NCBI RefSeq assembly: GCF_027532945.1
Contig: NZ_JAPZTZ010000029.1
Location: forward strand, 62,001 to 126,000
DNA: 64,000 bases
DNA from: Phreatobacter sp.
GTDB lineage: Bacteria; Pseudomonadota; Alphaproteobacteria; Rhizobiales; Phreatobacteraceae
Direction of reading: 5' to 3'
Shown: one piece after another, positions 8,708 through 17,788 of the stretch
How the letters are laid out: each line of letters opens with the position of its first letter
How positions within the stretch are numbered: position 1 is the first letter of the stretch
Made by a program: the position numbers and the translations under genes
The notes under the pieces: model-generated
What the model saw: only the letters and a program-made list of their open reading frames with translations
Databases searched by the model: none
What the model was told of the DNA's origin: nothing

Positions 8708-9834
8708 GGCGCGTCTCGGGCGAGACGGCTGGCCGCCACCTGGTCCAGCACTGAATGCAGCCGGCTTACCTGCTGCCGCCAACTCGCCTCAGCCTGGACA
8801 TGAGCTGCGCCGTTAAGCCCCATGGCCCGGGCGCGGGCCTTATCCCCTGCGAGCTCCGCGACCGCGGCGGCTAGGGCGGCGGCATCGCCCATTGGCACGA
8901 CCAGCCCTGCATCGAGCCGGCGCACCAGATCCGATTGTCCCGGCAGGTCGCTGACGATGACCGGAGCGCCGCAGGCCATGGCCTCGAGCAGTTTGAGCGG
9001 AGCAACACCGGTGCTGGAGCGCCTGTCAGGATCATCAAGAACGCATAGTACGCTGACCGCTCCCCGCAAAAGGGGCGCGATCTCGGCCTGCTTCCGAAGG
9101 CCGAGATAGACGAGGCGCGGATGCCCGGCCTTACGAACCAACTGGTCGCGTTCGACGCCGTCACCAACAATGACGAGGCGCACGCTGGCCGGCCATGCCG
9201 GATCCTCGAGTGCGAACAGCATCTGACCGATGCCATGCCAAGCGACCAGGCCGCCCACGAAGACCACGAAGGGCGCCAGCTCCGCATCGGCCGGCCCGGC
9301 CGGGTTGAAGATATCGGTGTTGGCACCGTTCGACACCATGGATACACGGTCATGGCCAGCGAAGGCTTTCGCCCAGACAGCTAGCCCCTCCGTCACGGCC
9401 ACTAGGTGGGCAGCGCGACGATACTGGCCGCGATAGGAGCGTTGGATTAGCCAGGAAAGCATGCGCAAGGCAGGGTATGTAATGACCACGTCGCGCGGAG
9501 TGCCGTTGATTTCGTGCACGACTGGAACGCCGCAGAGGTGCGCAAACCATGTCACGGGCCATGCCATGAAGTGGCTGCGGACGTAAAGCACGTCATAACT
9601 CGCGACCCGGCGCGCCAACGCGATCTGCAACGCGAGCTGCTCGATCACGCGCCCCGCGAGCGACGTCCCGCTACTGGCCCCGCCGCCACGGCTCGCATGG
9701 AGGTCCACCGCCCATCCCAGCGCGCGCAATCCCGCGACTACCTCGCCCACTTTCGTGTAGCTGGCTTGACCTTCCCTTGGCGTTTCCAAGGAGAGGTAGG
9801 CAAGGCGCGCCAAGTCAGGCAGCCTTAACGCCAC
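8704..9834 (-). CDS. Glycosyltransferase family 4
   Basis: This GT4 enzyme has about 376 residues. It has LAYLSLETPREGQASYTKVG near the N-terminus, GVPVVHEINGTPRD in the middle, FVGGLVAWHGIGQMLFAL at the start of the second Rossmann domain, and LKLLEAMACGAPVIVSDLPG as the donor site with the conserved Glu. Two starts are possible: GTG 9834 (used here) or TTG 9861. Both lie inside the 3' end of the decayed aminotransferase gene, so in the ancestral operon the genes overlapped. The stop overlaps the next start by four bases. Confidence 0.82.
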   Translation of the reverse strand: MALRLPDLARLAYLSLETPREGQASYTKVGEVVAGLRALGWAVDLHASRGGGASSGTSLAGRVIEQLALQIALARRVASYDVLYVRSHFMAWPVTWFAHLCGVPVVHEINGTPRDVVITYPALRMLSWLIQRSYRGQYRRAAHLVAVTEGLAVWAKAFAGHDRVSMVSNGANTDIFNPAGPADAELAPFVVFVGGLVAWHGIGQMLFALEDPAWPASVRLVIVGDGVERDQLVRKAGHPRLVYLGLRKQAEIAPLLRGAVSVLCVLDDPDRRSSTGVAPLKLLEAMACGAPVIVSDLPGQSDLVRRLDAGLVVPMGDAAALAAAVAELAGDKARARAMGLNGAAHVQAEASWRQQVSRLHSVLDQVAASRLARDAP

Positions 9835-10396
9835 CCCTGAGGGCAGCCCGCGCCGTGTCAACGATGCTGCCCTGCATACCGACGTAGAGGTAGGTGCTCG
9901 TTGAAATCGCGCTGACCTCCGAAACTACGCGGTCCGAAACGGGCAATTCGTTGCCCGCCGGTGGGCAGCGCCGGTGGTCCATTTGCTGGTACGGTGACCT
10001 TGGGTCGTTGAGGGCGGTCGGCACACTGTTGGCCTTGAACTGGTCGACACTCGGGCGAAGCAGGATAGGGCTATAGACGATACACGAAGCCCATATGGAG
10101 GCGCAGCCATTTTGTCATCTGCGTGACCACCGCGACACCGACGACGCGCGCCGCTTAACCGTCCGCCATGATCGGGCGCCTGCTAAACTCCTCATCGAAG
10201 GCAGCTAGGCTCTCGATAAGCACGGCGGCCCAGACCGTATTGGGTAGCGAGTTCACGCCGATACGAGTCTAGTCGCGGATGCAGTGCCATTCGTCTGCGA
10301 CTTGACGATCGCCTCCCCCATGCGTTGACCGGTATGGCGGCGCTGAGCCTCGAGATCGATGAAGTCGATCGCCGGAAGGGAGGGAGCGGCGATCAT
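9815..10396 (-). pseudogene. Decayed WbpE-type (DegT/DnrJ/EryC1/StrS) aminotransferase
   Basis: Three separate pieces of one protein family lie in order on the minus strand. Piece 1 (10396-10301) starts with an ATG in a TGATG overlap with the upstream gene and reads PAIDFIDLEAQRR, the usual start of these enzymes. Piece 2 (10262-10155), in another frame, reads IGVNSLPNTVWAAVLIESLA then FDEEFSRR, matching the family motif GVNSRLDTxQAAxL with loss of key residues, and ends in TAA. Piece 3 (about 9997-9815), in a third frame position, reads PPAGNELPVSDRVVSEV and a YLYVGMQGSIVDTARAAL-like end, as in the family C-terminus. Some 200 residues, including the PLP-lysine region, are missing between pieces 1 and 2. 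Intact relatives have about 360-390 residues. I conclude it is non-functional; it once supplied the 3-amino group step between WbpB and WbpD. Confidence 0.8.
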
Positions 10397-11997
10397 CAAG
10401 TGATCTCCGTGAGATCGTCGGGTGCGGCCTCGCGGTAACGCCGCCCGGTCTCCGGGCACACGAGATCCGCGCCTAGCCGGATGCCCGCATGACTCATCCA
10501 CCCGATCCGCCGCGCCGGAACCCCTGCCATCAGGGCGAAGGGCGGTACGTCATCAACTACCACTGCCCCAGCGGCTATGAAGCAGTAGGCTCCGAGTTCA
10601 TGGCCGCAGACTATCGTTGCGTTCGCACCGATTGTCGCGCCGCGACGAACATATGTCGGTCGATATTGCGTTTTCCTGACGATTTCTGCGCGAGGGTTGT
10701 TGACATTCGTAAACACGCACGATGGGCCACAGAAAACACCATCTTCCAGGATAACGCCTTCGTATACGGACACATTATTCTGTATCTTGACATTAGAGCC
10801 GACACTAACATTCGGCCCAATCACCACATTTTGTCCAATATTACAGCCATCACCGATCGCAACATCACTCAAGACATGACTGAAATGCCAGATCTTGCTC
10901 CCGGAGCCGATCGAGACGCGGTCATCAATATAGGCCGATTCGTGCACCAGGACGCCTGCTGCCAGCCTTGCGCCGGGGTGGACACGAGGCAGACACTGCG
11001 GTTCCCCTTTCGGCCCCCTAAGCGCGGCGGAGGCACGCTCGAGCACGGCGAGGACCCTTAGCCCTTCGTCGCCGTCTGTGCGAGGCACGGACCCTTTGGC
11101 AATCACCTCCAGGAAGTGGCGACACTCGTCCTTGAGCGGGTTGCCCGTATCGTACGGTAGGGCTACCCCCTCCTCCTTTTCGGCCTTGACGGCGTGCGGC
11201 GTGCCGTCCGACCACTCTACCTTGTGCTCGTAGAGCCGCAGCTTGGCCGTCGCGTCTTTGGCTGAGTCCTCAAACACTAGCATTCCGCGCTCGCCCACCG
11301 CGACGATCCGCTGCTCCTTGAACGGGTGCAGCCAAGAGCAGAACACATGGGCGCGCACGCCCGAGGGGAAGCTCATCTGAACCTGGCAGAAATCACCGAC
11401 GGTAGGATGAAGCGTGGATGCGCCAAAGGCGCTGACGTCCGACGGCTCCTCGCCGGTCAGGCCTAGTATCATCGAGATGTCGTGGGGAGCGAAGGACCAC
11501 AGCACGTCCTCCTCTCGTCGCAGGATGCCGAACGATAGGCGATTTGAGTAGATGTAGGTTAGGCGGCCAAGGCTGCCCCGAGCGATAAAGGCCTTCATCG
11601 CAAGATAGGCCGGATGAAACTGAAGCAGATGACCGACCATAAGCCTTCTGCCAACGCGCGCCGCCAACGTCACAAGCTCTGCACCGTCTCGCGTCGAGAG
11701 CGCGAGCGGCTTCTCGACATAGACATGCTTGCCCGCCTCAAGCGCTTCCTTGGCTAGAGCGTAATGGGCTTTCGCCGGTGCAGCGATGGCAACGCCTTCA
11801 ATACGCGGATCGGCGAGCGCCTCGGCAAGCGAGGCTGAGCGAGTGCCGTACTGATGGCAAAGCGCCCGCGCAACATCCTGATCGGGCTCAACGATCGCCT
11901 CGAGTGCACCCAGCGCCGCGAAGTCGCGTACCAGGTTCTTACCCCAATAACCGCAGCCGATCACCGCCACGCGGGGGCCCGCGCCTTCTGCCCTCAT
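10396..11997 (-). CDS. Fusion: Gfo/Idh/MocA sugar-nucleotide dehydrogenase (WbpB) + N-acetyltransferase (WbpD)
   Basis: One 533-residue protein joins two enzymes. Residues about 10-330 are an NAD-dependent Gfo/Idh/MocA oxidoreductase with [12 protein letters not shown] and the EKPLAL motif near residue 95, as in WbpB. From about residue 336 there is a left-handed beta-helix of hexapeptide repeats ([36 protein letters not shown]), as in WbpD. WbpB oxidises C3 of UDP-GlcNAcA and WbpD acetylates the 3-amino product; the aminotransferase step lies between. Start choice: a GGAGG sits 6 bases before ATG 11997 but directly abuts the ATG at 12003, so 11997 is preferred. The stop overlaps the ATG of the decayed aminotransferase (TGATG). 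Confidence 0.88.
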   Translation of the reverse strand: MRAEGAGPRVAVIGCGYWGKNLVRDFAALGALEAIVEPDQDVARALCHQYGTRSASLAEALADPRIEGVAIAAPAKAHYALAKEALEAGKHVYVEKPLALSTRDGAELVTLAARVGRRLMVGHLLQFHPAYLAMKAFIARGSLGRLTYIYSNRLSFGILRREEDVLWSFAPHDISMILGLTGEEPSDVSAFGASTLHPTVGDFCQVQMSFPSGVRAHVFCSWLHPFKEQRIVAVGERGMLVFEDSAKDATAKLRLYEHKVEWSDGTPHAVKAEKEEGVALPYDTGNPLKDECRHFLEVIAKGSVPRTDGDEGLRVLAVLERASAALRGPKGEPQCLPRVHPGARLAAGVLVHESAYIDDRVSIGSGSKIWHFSHVLSDVAIGDGCNIGQNVVIGPNVSVGSNVKIQNNVSVYEGVILEDGVFCGPSCVFTNVNNPRAEIVRKTQYRPTYVRRGATIGANATIVCGHELGAYCFIAAGAVVVDDVPPFALMAGVPARRIGWMSHAGIRLGADLVCPETGRRYREAAPDDLTEIT

Positions 11998-12022
11998 CGC
12001 CATCCTCCAACTCAGTGCGTCG

Positions 12023-13384
12023 TCAGGCCTTGACGACGTTCACCGCCCTCACCCCCGCGCGTTCGCAGGCGTTGCGGGTGTCCAGGACCACCTTCGAGGC
12101 GGCGGCGACGGTGTGGTAGTCTACGTGGTCGTGATCGGTGGCGATCAGCACAGCGTCGTAGCGTGATAGGCTTTCACGATTGATCGGCACCGAGCTGCGC
12201 CCGGCAAGGTCCATGTGCTCGCGAGTCGCAGGGATCACCGGGATCAAGGGGTCGTGATAGTCGACATGCGCGCCTCTTTTCTGGATCAGCTCGATGAGCT
12301 TTAGCGCAGGGCTCTCACGCATATCGTCAACGTTCTTCTTGTAGGCTATGCCTAGGATCAGCACGCGCGCGCCGCTGAGTCCTTTGCCAACCATTGCGTC
12401 GACCGCCTCAGCCAGCCGTTCAACCACCAGGTACGGCATGCGTGTATTGATCTGGCCTGCCAGCTCGATGAAGCGCGTCGAGATGTCATACTCGCGCGCT
12501 TTCCAGGTCAGATAGAAGGGATCTATGGGAACGCAGTGCCCGCCGAGACCGGGCCCGGGATAGAAAGGCATGTAGCCGAAGGGCTTAGTCTTCGCCGCCT
12601 CGACCACCTCCCATATGTCCAGTCCCATTGCGTTGTAGACGACCTTAAGCTCGTTCACCAAGGCAATGTTGACAGCTCGGAAGATATTCTCGGTGAGCTT
12701 CACCGCCTCTGCGGTAGTGGCGGACGAGACGGGCACGGTGCGTACGACGATCGCGGAGTAAAAGGCATCCGCCATCCTAAGCGCGCCCGCGCTGTCGCCG
12801 CCTATCACCTTGGGGATATTGCCAGTGTTGAACTGGTCATTGCCCGGATCCTCTCGCTCGGGCGAATAGGCTAGGAAGAAGTCCTTGCCGCTCCTGAGGC
12901 CGCTAAGGGCCTCGAGTTGAGGGCGGATTACTTCAGCTGTGGTTCCGGGATAGGTAGTGGACTCCAGAACGACAAGCTGGCCGCGCCGCAGGGTTTTGCC
13001 GATCGCCTCGACCGTCGTGATCACATAGGACAGGTCTGGCTCGCGGTACCTGTTAAGCGGGGTCGGTACAGCAATCAGGATGGCGTCGAGCTCTGCAAGG
13101 CGCGAGAAGTCTGCTGTCGCTTCGAAGCGCCCCTCGGCGAGGCCCTGCTTAATCTCCGTCATGTCGATGTGGGAAATCGATCGGAGGCCGGAATTGAGGC
13201 CGTCGACCCGGTTCCGATCGATGTCGAAACCGATCACCCGGAAGCCTTTGGAGAGCGCCGACAGGGCCAGTGGAATGCCGACATATCCCATGCCCACGAT
13301 TCCAACGACGAGGGACCGGCTTGCGACCCTGGCACAGAACTCCTCGACTTCCCGAGGCACGTGATGACGATCCAGCATTTGCAT
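12023..13384 (-). CDS. wbpA: UDP-N-acetylglucosamine 6-dehydrogenase type enzyme (WbpA-like)
   Basis: This 453-residue UDP-sugar dehydrogenase oxidises C6 of an N-acetylhexosamine nucleotide to the uronic acid with two NAD+. The N-terminal domain has [14 protein letters not shown] (residues about 28-40). The active-site cysteine lies in [10 protein letters not shown] near residue 283, preceded by the central-domain helix with [12 protein letters not shown]. The C-terminal domain has [18 protein letters not shown]. It lies 25 bases upstream of the WbpB-WbpD fusion on the same strand, giving the first step of the UDP-2,3-diacetamido-2,3-dideoxy-uronic acid pathway. WbpO/WecC-type enzymes share these motifs, so the symbol rests mainly on context. 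Confidence 0.87.
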   Translation of the reverse strand: MQMLDRHHVPREVEEFCARVASRSLVVGIVGMGYVGIPLALSALSKGFRVIGFDIDRNRVDGLNSGLRSISHIDMTEIKQGLAEGRFEATADFSRLAELDAILIAVPTPLNRYREPDLSYVITTVEAIGKTLRRGQLVVLESTTYPGTTAEVIRPQLEALSGLRSGKDFFLAYSPEREDPGNDQFNTGNIPKVIGGDSAGALRMADAFYSAIVVRTVPVSSATTAEAVKLTENIFRAVNIALVNELKVVYNAMGLDIWEVVEAAKTKPFGYMPFYPGPGLGGHCVPIDPFYLTWKAREYDISTRFIELAGQINTRMPYLVVERLAEAVDAMVGKGLSGARVLILGIAYKKNVDDMRESPALKLIELIQKRGAHVDYHDPLIPVIPATREHMDLAGRSSVPINRESLSRYDAVLIATDHDHVDYHTVAAASKVVLDTRNACERAGVRAVNVVKA

Positions 13385-13842
13385 CTTCAGAAACGATTAG
13401 TGCCCCGTAGAGCGCTTACGACAGGGGACTCTAACTACGCACCAAATGACCTGCCACTGGTTTGTCATCCAGCGGCGGTCAGAGCCTCGGCGGCTGTTAG
13501 TCTTGTCCCGGACCTGGTCCAAGGTCTCTGCCTCCCTCTCCGCCAATCTTCTTTGATATTGCTGGGGAAATTGCGCTGCCGGGCGGCTTACCCTAACGGC
13601 TGCCATCACGGGCCTCGATCGTCGATGCTCTGAGAAATCGACAAGCGGGTGCTGGACCAAGAGCTTGTCGCCGACCTCGTGGCTGATGAACGCCATTCGC
13701 ACGTGGGGCGGTGGGGTCGGCGTGTCAGGTGTCTCACCGAGCCGTCGGCTTTTGGGCCCGCAGTTGTCGCCACGGGCTGATGCCTTTCCCAGCGCGCGAG
13801 AGCACAGAAAGACCTCACAGGCCGCGAAACTGTTCTGCGGGC
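13385..13842. other. 458-bp intergenic stretch, no gene recognised
   Basis: Between the start of the wbpA-like gene and the end of the SbmA-like gene, both on the minus strand, no frame gives a recognisable protein. The minus-strand frame running through 13397-14098 overlaps the neighbouring gene and has no family pattern. The right-hand part of this stretch should hold the promoter of the sugar operon, but I cannot point to convincing -35/-10 elements. Confidence 0.4.
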
Positions 13843-15633
13843 TCATGGTTGCGGCGCGTCTCCCGTCGTCGCCAGCGCGATGCGGCGGGTGAAAATCGAG
13901 GCTGCCATGGTCCGGTGGGACATCGTGATCAGCACTGAAAGCGGCAAAGCCTCCCGGATCTTCCGGAAAAGCAGGGTTTCGGTCTCCTGTGACAGAGCGC
14001 TGGAGGCGTCGTGCGTGAGGATCCAGCGCGGTTGATGGACAAGCAGCCTGGCAAAGCCAAGTCTCTGCTGGTCCTCGATCCCCAGTTCCTGCGCCCATAA
14101 AGACGTTGTCACAACCTGCGCGGCAAGATGGACCAAGCCGACATCGGTCGGGGCGCGGCAGACCAGATCATGAGAGACGTCGTCGGGGCCGAGGGGCTCG
14201 GCAATCACCTCGAGCAATGTCGCCTCGGGCAGATAGGGCTTATCCGTCAGGAAGAAGATGTCGCCGTCGTTCGGAAGCACGATTGCCCCTGCGCCGTCGG
14301 TCGGCAGGCCGGCAATGGCACCGATCAGGGCCGTTGAGGCCTGCGGCGTCGCCTCGATCAAGACGCGCTCGCCTTGACGGACCTCGGTCGTCAGATCGTT
14401 CACCAGTCTGTCGCCAGATGGACCGACGATGGTGAGAGCGGAGAATGTGAGGACCGGCCCGTCACCGATCGTCCGCGACACCAGGCCCGAGGAGGCTCCC
14501 TCCCCTACCCGGAGCCGATCGATGGCGTCGCCTAAGGCGAGCACGCGGGATGCCGAGGCCTGCCATTGGGCGATCATCGCATAGTTCGCCGACAGCCAGG
14601 ACAGCGCCATCGTAACCTGGCCGAAGGCGATCGCCACCTGCATCAGCGTGCCGAGGGTGATCGCACCATTCAGGTATCTCGGTGCCATGATGAGGAGGGG
14701 CAGAGTGCCGGTCAGCAGCGCCAGGCCCGACGAGAAGAACATGAGATTGCGGAACGAGGCAGTTTGAACCGCCCATGCCCGCCGGATCGCGTCGAAGGAG
14801 CGTGCCAGCCGACGCCTCTCGCCAGCCTCTGATCCTGTGAGCGCAATGGCGGGCGCCTGAGCCACGATATTGACGAGGCGTGACCGATATTGGGCCTCGG
14901 CCGCCTGTCGGAGATCTGTGGCCTTCACCAGCGGATGACCCACGACGGTGATCAGGGTCGAAGCGATGATGGCATACGCGATCGCGACGAAGACCATATG
15001 CCCCGGCACAGTTACGGATATGGTCCCGGCACTGACGGTGAGCGGGCCTGAATAGAGCCAGAGGACCCCTGCGAACAGGACGAGCTGCACGAGGGCGTAG
15101 AGCAGCGACACCGCAAACTCGACGGCCATCTCGCAGACGATGCGAATGTCCTCTGCGATGCGGGCATCCTCGTTGGTGTGGTCGCCCGCCATCGACCTCA
15201 GGCGATAGTAGTGTCCCTCTGACATCCATCTGTCGCGCACCAACGTCGTCAGATGTGATCTCAGTGCCATCTGCAGCTTCATCTTCGTCTGCAGGCTCAG
15301 GCCCTGGAGAGTCATCATGCCCAGGAGCAGGCCCGCGAGGATCCAGATCTGGCTGTGCAGGCTCGCGTAGGATCGCGCCTCCAGGACGTCGAAGAAATCC
15401 GCGTTCCAGGTGGCGAGCCGCAAGACGACCAGCACCTCGACAACGGTCACTGTTCCGACGAGAACCGTAAGCGCCAGAATGCGCCAACGACCGGGTTTGC
15501 GAGCGACACCGGCGATCAAGGCGAGCATCCGGAGAGACGACCGACCTGGACGCGGGCTCGAAGCAAGACGAGCACGAACCGCAGCATTGGCGGCAAGCTG
15601 TTCCCTCAGAGCGGTGAGGTCGTTGAACAGCAT
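13843..15633 (-). CDS. SbmA/BacA/YddA-like ABC transporter with degenerate ATPase domain
   Basis: This 596-residue protein has an N-terminal membrane domain of the SbmA/BacA-like ABC type (pfam ABC_membrane_2): LATWNADFFDVLEARS, then HYYRLRSMAGDHTNEDARIA and EDIRIVCE, with about six hydrophobic segments in the first 330 residues. The C-terminal part (about 380-596) aligns with an ABC ATPase but its motifs are broken. Walker A is replaced by ATPQASTALIGA with no GK(S/T), the Q-loop glutamine is lost (FFLTDKPYLP), the signature reads LGIEDQQRLGFAR, and Walker B reads WILTHDASSAL where LDEATSAL is expected. Only the H-loop His (MSHR) is kept. The frame is intact. It may work without ATP hydrolysis, as SbmA does with the proton gradient, or it may be an early relic. 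Confidence 0.75.
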   Translation of the reverse strand: MLFNDLTALREQLAANAAVRARLASSPRPGRSSLRMLALIAGVARKPGRWRILALTVLVGTVTVVEVLVVLRLATWNADFFDVLEARSYASLHSQIWILAGLLLGMMTLQGLSLQTKMKLQMALRSHLTTLVRDRWMSEGHYYRLRSMAGDHTNEDARIAEDIRIVCEMAVEFAVSLLYALVQLVLFAGVLWLYSGPLTVSAGTISVTVPGHMVFVAIAYAIIASTLITVVGHPLVKATDLRQAAEAQYRSRLVNIVAQAPAIALTGSEAGERRRLARSFDAIRRAWAVQTASFRNLMFFSSGLALLTGTLPLLIMAPRYLNGAITLGTLMQVAIAFGQVTMALSWLSANYAMIAQWQASASRVLALGDAIDRLRVGEGASSGLVSRTIGDGPVLTFSALTIVGPSGDRLVNDLTTEVRQGERVLIEATPQASTALIGAIAGLPTDGAGAIVLPNDGDIFFLTDKPYLPEATLLEVIAEPLGPDDVSHDLVCRAPTDVGLVHLAAQVVTTSLWAQELGIEDQQRLGFARLLVHQPRWILTHDASSALSQETETLLFRKIREALPLSVLITMSHRTMAASIFTRRIALATTGDAPQP

Positions 15634-15756
15634 GGCGTGGCTCCGGGCCGAGGGGTCGCCGACATGCGCAACGGCAATGCAACAATTGCCGCAGTTGGCA
15701 GTTCATGGCCCATACGATCGCGCTAGTCAAAACTATTGGCGCAGCATTTTCGATCC

Positions 15757-15770
15757 TTGATGCACATCAA
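15757..15770. promoter_or_regulatory. Perfect FNR/FixK-type box
   Basis: TTGAT-GCAC-ATCAA matches the FNR consensus TTGAT-N4-ATCAA at all ten positions, and the dyad extends by two bases each side (CCTTGAT-GCAC-ATCAAGG). It lies 112 bases before the DUF3309 start and about 125 bases before the divergent SbmA-like start. If it acts at -41.5 on the plus strand, transcription would start near 15805. Which side it controls is unknown. Confidence 0.65.
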
Positions 15771-15875
15771 GGCGATGGCTTCAAAATATGTCTCACCTAT
15801 GCGAGCCGAAATGCGCCGCCCGAATGCGTTGGTCTGGCCGTCATGTCGACAGGTCTCCGGCCAAGGAGAAGTTCC

Positions 15876-16040
15876 ATGTCTATCGGCACCATTCTCGTTA
15901 TCATCCTGATCGTCTTTCTACTCGGTGGCTTTAGCGGCCGCTTCGGTGGCTACGGTTATGGCTTCGGCCACGGCGGCGTGGGCGCGCTCGGCACCATCCT
16001 CATCATCGTCCTTGTCCTGATGCTCCTCGGCCGCCTGTGA
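15876..16040 (+). CDS. DUF3309 family small membrane protein
   Basis: This 54-residue protein is almost entirely two hydrophobic segments (IGTILVIILIVFLLGG and LGTILIIVLVLMLLGRL) joined by a Gly/Tyr/Phe-rich loop, as in the DUF3309 family common in Proteobacteria. The start is set by an AAGGAG ribosome-binding site nine bases before ATG 15876. An in-frame extension to 15705 reads through the promoter region and is rejected. It is probably an inner-membrane protein of unknown function. It follows an FNR box and precedes cytochrome b561. Confidence 0.8.
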   Translation: MSIGTILVIILIVFLLGGFSGRFGGYGYGFGHGGVGALGTILIIVLVLMLLGRL

Positions 16041-16158
16041 CCGTCGCCCCGCGCAGCGATATCGGGACTGCCGTTCCGATGCTGGCCATCGGTGATCTTG
16101 CGACAATTGACGACCGCTCGGGAGCGGGGCCACGGCAACTGCCGGATGGAGAGATGCG

Positions 16159-16719
16159 ATGACCGACCTTCGACCCAGCCTAACCGCCCCCGCCACGGAG
16201 CTTCGCCACGACGGATTGTCGATCGCGCTGCACTGGGCAATGCTCGCCGCTGTGGTGCTGACCTACGCGCTGGGCATCGGACGCGAAGCCGTGCCGCGCG
16301 GCCCGGCCCGCGACATGGTGCTGCTGCTCCACATCTCCACGGGGCTGCTCGTGCTGGCCGGAGCTGTCCTCCGTATCGCCTGGCACGCCGGACGGAACGG
16401 CTTCGGCTTCCGCTCACCCCCGACGCCTTGGGCTGGCAGGCTGGCTCACCTTGGCCTTTATGCCGGCATGATCCTTGTGCCGCTCGCAGGTCTCGTTGCG
16501 GTCTGGACCCGCGGCCAGGCTGCACCCTTCTTCGGGATCGCGGAGTTGCCACAGCTGCTGCCGACGAACCGCGCGGCGGCGGCGTTCCTCGCAGAGGCGC
16601 ACGAGGTGCTCGCTCACGGCCTGATCGCCCTGGCCGGACTGCACGCGCTGGCCGCCCTGGTCCACCATTTCGTGCTCAGGGACGGCGTTCTGCGCGGCAT
16701 GCTGCCCCGCTTCCGGTAA
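16159..16719 (+). CDS. Cytochrome b561
   Basis: This 186-residue membrane protein has four hydrophobic helices and the conserved histidines of bacterial b561: SIALHWAMLAAVV (helix 1), LLLHISTGLLVL (helix 2), and HEVLAHGLIALAGLHALAALVHH (helices 3-4). These bind two b-type haems. The family passes electrons between quinol and other acceptors, including superoxide in CybB. A GGAGAG site precedes the ATG. It is 118 bases after the DUF3309 gene and 50 bases before the VIT1-type gene, so the three may form one redox- or oxygen-linked unit downstream of the FNR box. Confidence 0.88.
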   Translation: MTDLRPSLTAPATELRHDGLSIALHWAMLAAVVLTYALGIGREAVPRGPARDMVLLLHISTGLLVLAGAVLRIAWHAGRNGFGFRSPPTPWAGRLAHLGLYAGMILVPLAGLVAVWTRGQAAPFFGIAELPQLLPTNRAAAAFLAEAHEVLAHGLIALAGLHALAALVHHFVLRDGVLRGMLPRFR

Positions 16720-16769
16720 GCCCTCTTGCCGGGAAGCGGCGCCTCCCCCTCTCGGCCCAGGAGATCCCG

Positions 16770-17465
16770 ATGCTGCCGCATGCACCCGAACGTCACCTGG
16801 TCGATCGGATTGGCTGGCTGCGCGCCGCCGTGCTCGGAGCCAATGACGGAATCATTTCGACGGCCAGCCTCATGGTGGGCGTGGCGAGCGCCTCGACGTC
16901 GCCTCACGAGGTCGTCGTGGCCGGAATTGCTGGCCTTGTCGCCGGCGCCATGTCGATGGCGGCTGGAGAATATGTGTCGGTCAGTTCGCAGGCGGACACC
17001 GAAAGGGCGGACACCCATCGCGAACGGCAGGAACTGCTCTCCCAGCCTGACTTTGAACTGGCCGAACTTGCCGGGATCTACGAAGCCCGGGGGCTCGATC
17101 CGGTCCTGGCGCGCGAGGTTGCGACCCAGCTGATGGCCCGTGACGCGCTCGCCAGCCATTCCCGCGACGAGCTCGGGATCACCGACATCGGGACGGCCAG
17201 ACCGGTCCAGGCGGCGCTGACATCCGCCGCCACGTTCTCGATGGGCAGCATCCTGCCGGTGATCGTCGCGATGGCCGCTCCGGCCTCCCTCGCATCCGCT
17301 GCCATCACCGCGTCGTCGCTCGCCATGCTCGGGATCCTCGGCGCCATCAGCGCAAGGGCCGGAGGGGCCGGAACCGGCCGGCCGACGTTCCGGGTCCTCT
17401 TTTGGGGAGCGCTGGCCATGGCGACCTCGGCCGCGGTGGGTATGCTGATCGGGCGGGCGGTCTGA
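16770..17465 (+). CDS. VIT1/CCC1-family iron/manganese transporter
   Basis: This 231-residue membrane protein starts at ATG 16770, just after a GGAG site; the long upstream extension in the same frame crosses the cytochrome gene and is rejected. VLGANDGIISTASLMVGVA is the first helix, with the metal-coordinating Asp, followed by AGAMSMAAGEYVSVSSQADTE, the Met/Glu segment diagnostic of the family. The cytoplasmic insert (about residues 75-140) is the metal-binding region. There are five hydrophobic helices. The family exports or sequesters Fe2+ and Mn2+ by proton antiport. It lies downstream of a b-type cytochrome and an FNR box. Confidence 0.9.
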   Translation: MLPHAPERHLVDRIGWLRAAVLGANDGIISTASLMVGVASASTSPHEVVVAGIAGLVAGAMSMAAGEYVSVSSQADTERADTHRERQELLSQPDFELAELAGIYEARGLDPVLAREVATQLMARDALASHSRDELGITDIGTARPVQAALTSAATFSMGSILPVIVAMAAPASLASAAITASSLAMLGILGAISARAGGAGTGRPTFRVLFWGALAMATSAAVGMLIGRAV

Positions 17466-17788
17466 TCAGTCAGGCTTCGCGCACCTGATCGCCCCGGCGC
17501 GCCAGTCCGGAGCTTGGCGAAGCGGACTGCAATCCTGACAATGCTAGGCCTCCTCCTGGACGAGAATGATTGCCAGACTCCAAGTTCGGTCACGCGCCGG
17601 AATGACACCGAAAGGACTGGCCCCGCATCTGCGCCAACCAGGTCACAAACTGCAGCTGGTGGCGAAAGGATCACGGGCCAAATGCATTGTGGACCGCCTA
17701 ACCGCCTCATTGCCTGTGCCGTGGCTGCCTGCGTTCGGCTACCTTCAGACCCGCCAGCGAAGTGGCGGCGCCCGCTTGCCGGCGCGGC
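17466..17788. other. 323-bp convergent intergenic stretch, no gene recognised
   Basis: The VIT1-type gene (plus) and the dppC-like gene (minus) converge here. No frame shows a known protein, and I see no clear stem-loop with a T-run that would serve as a shared terminator. Confidence 0.4.

Noticed and set aside
13397-14098. A 233-codon minus-strand frame covering the gap before the sugar operon
   Set aside because: More than a third overlaps the ATPase-like domain in another frame, and the rest has no recognisable protein features.
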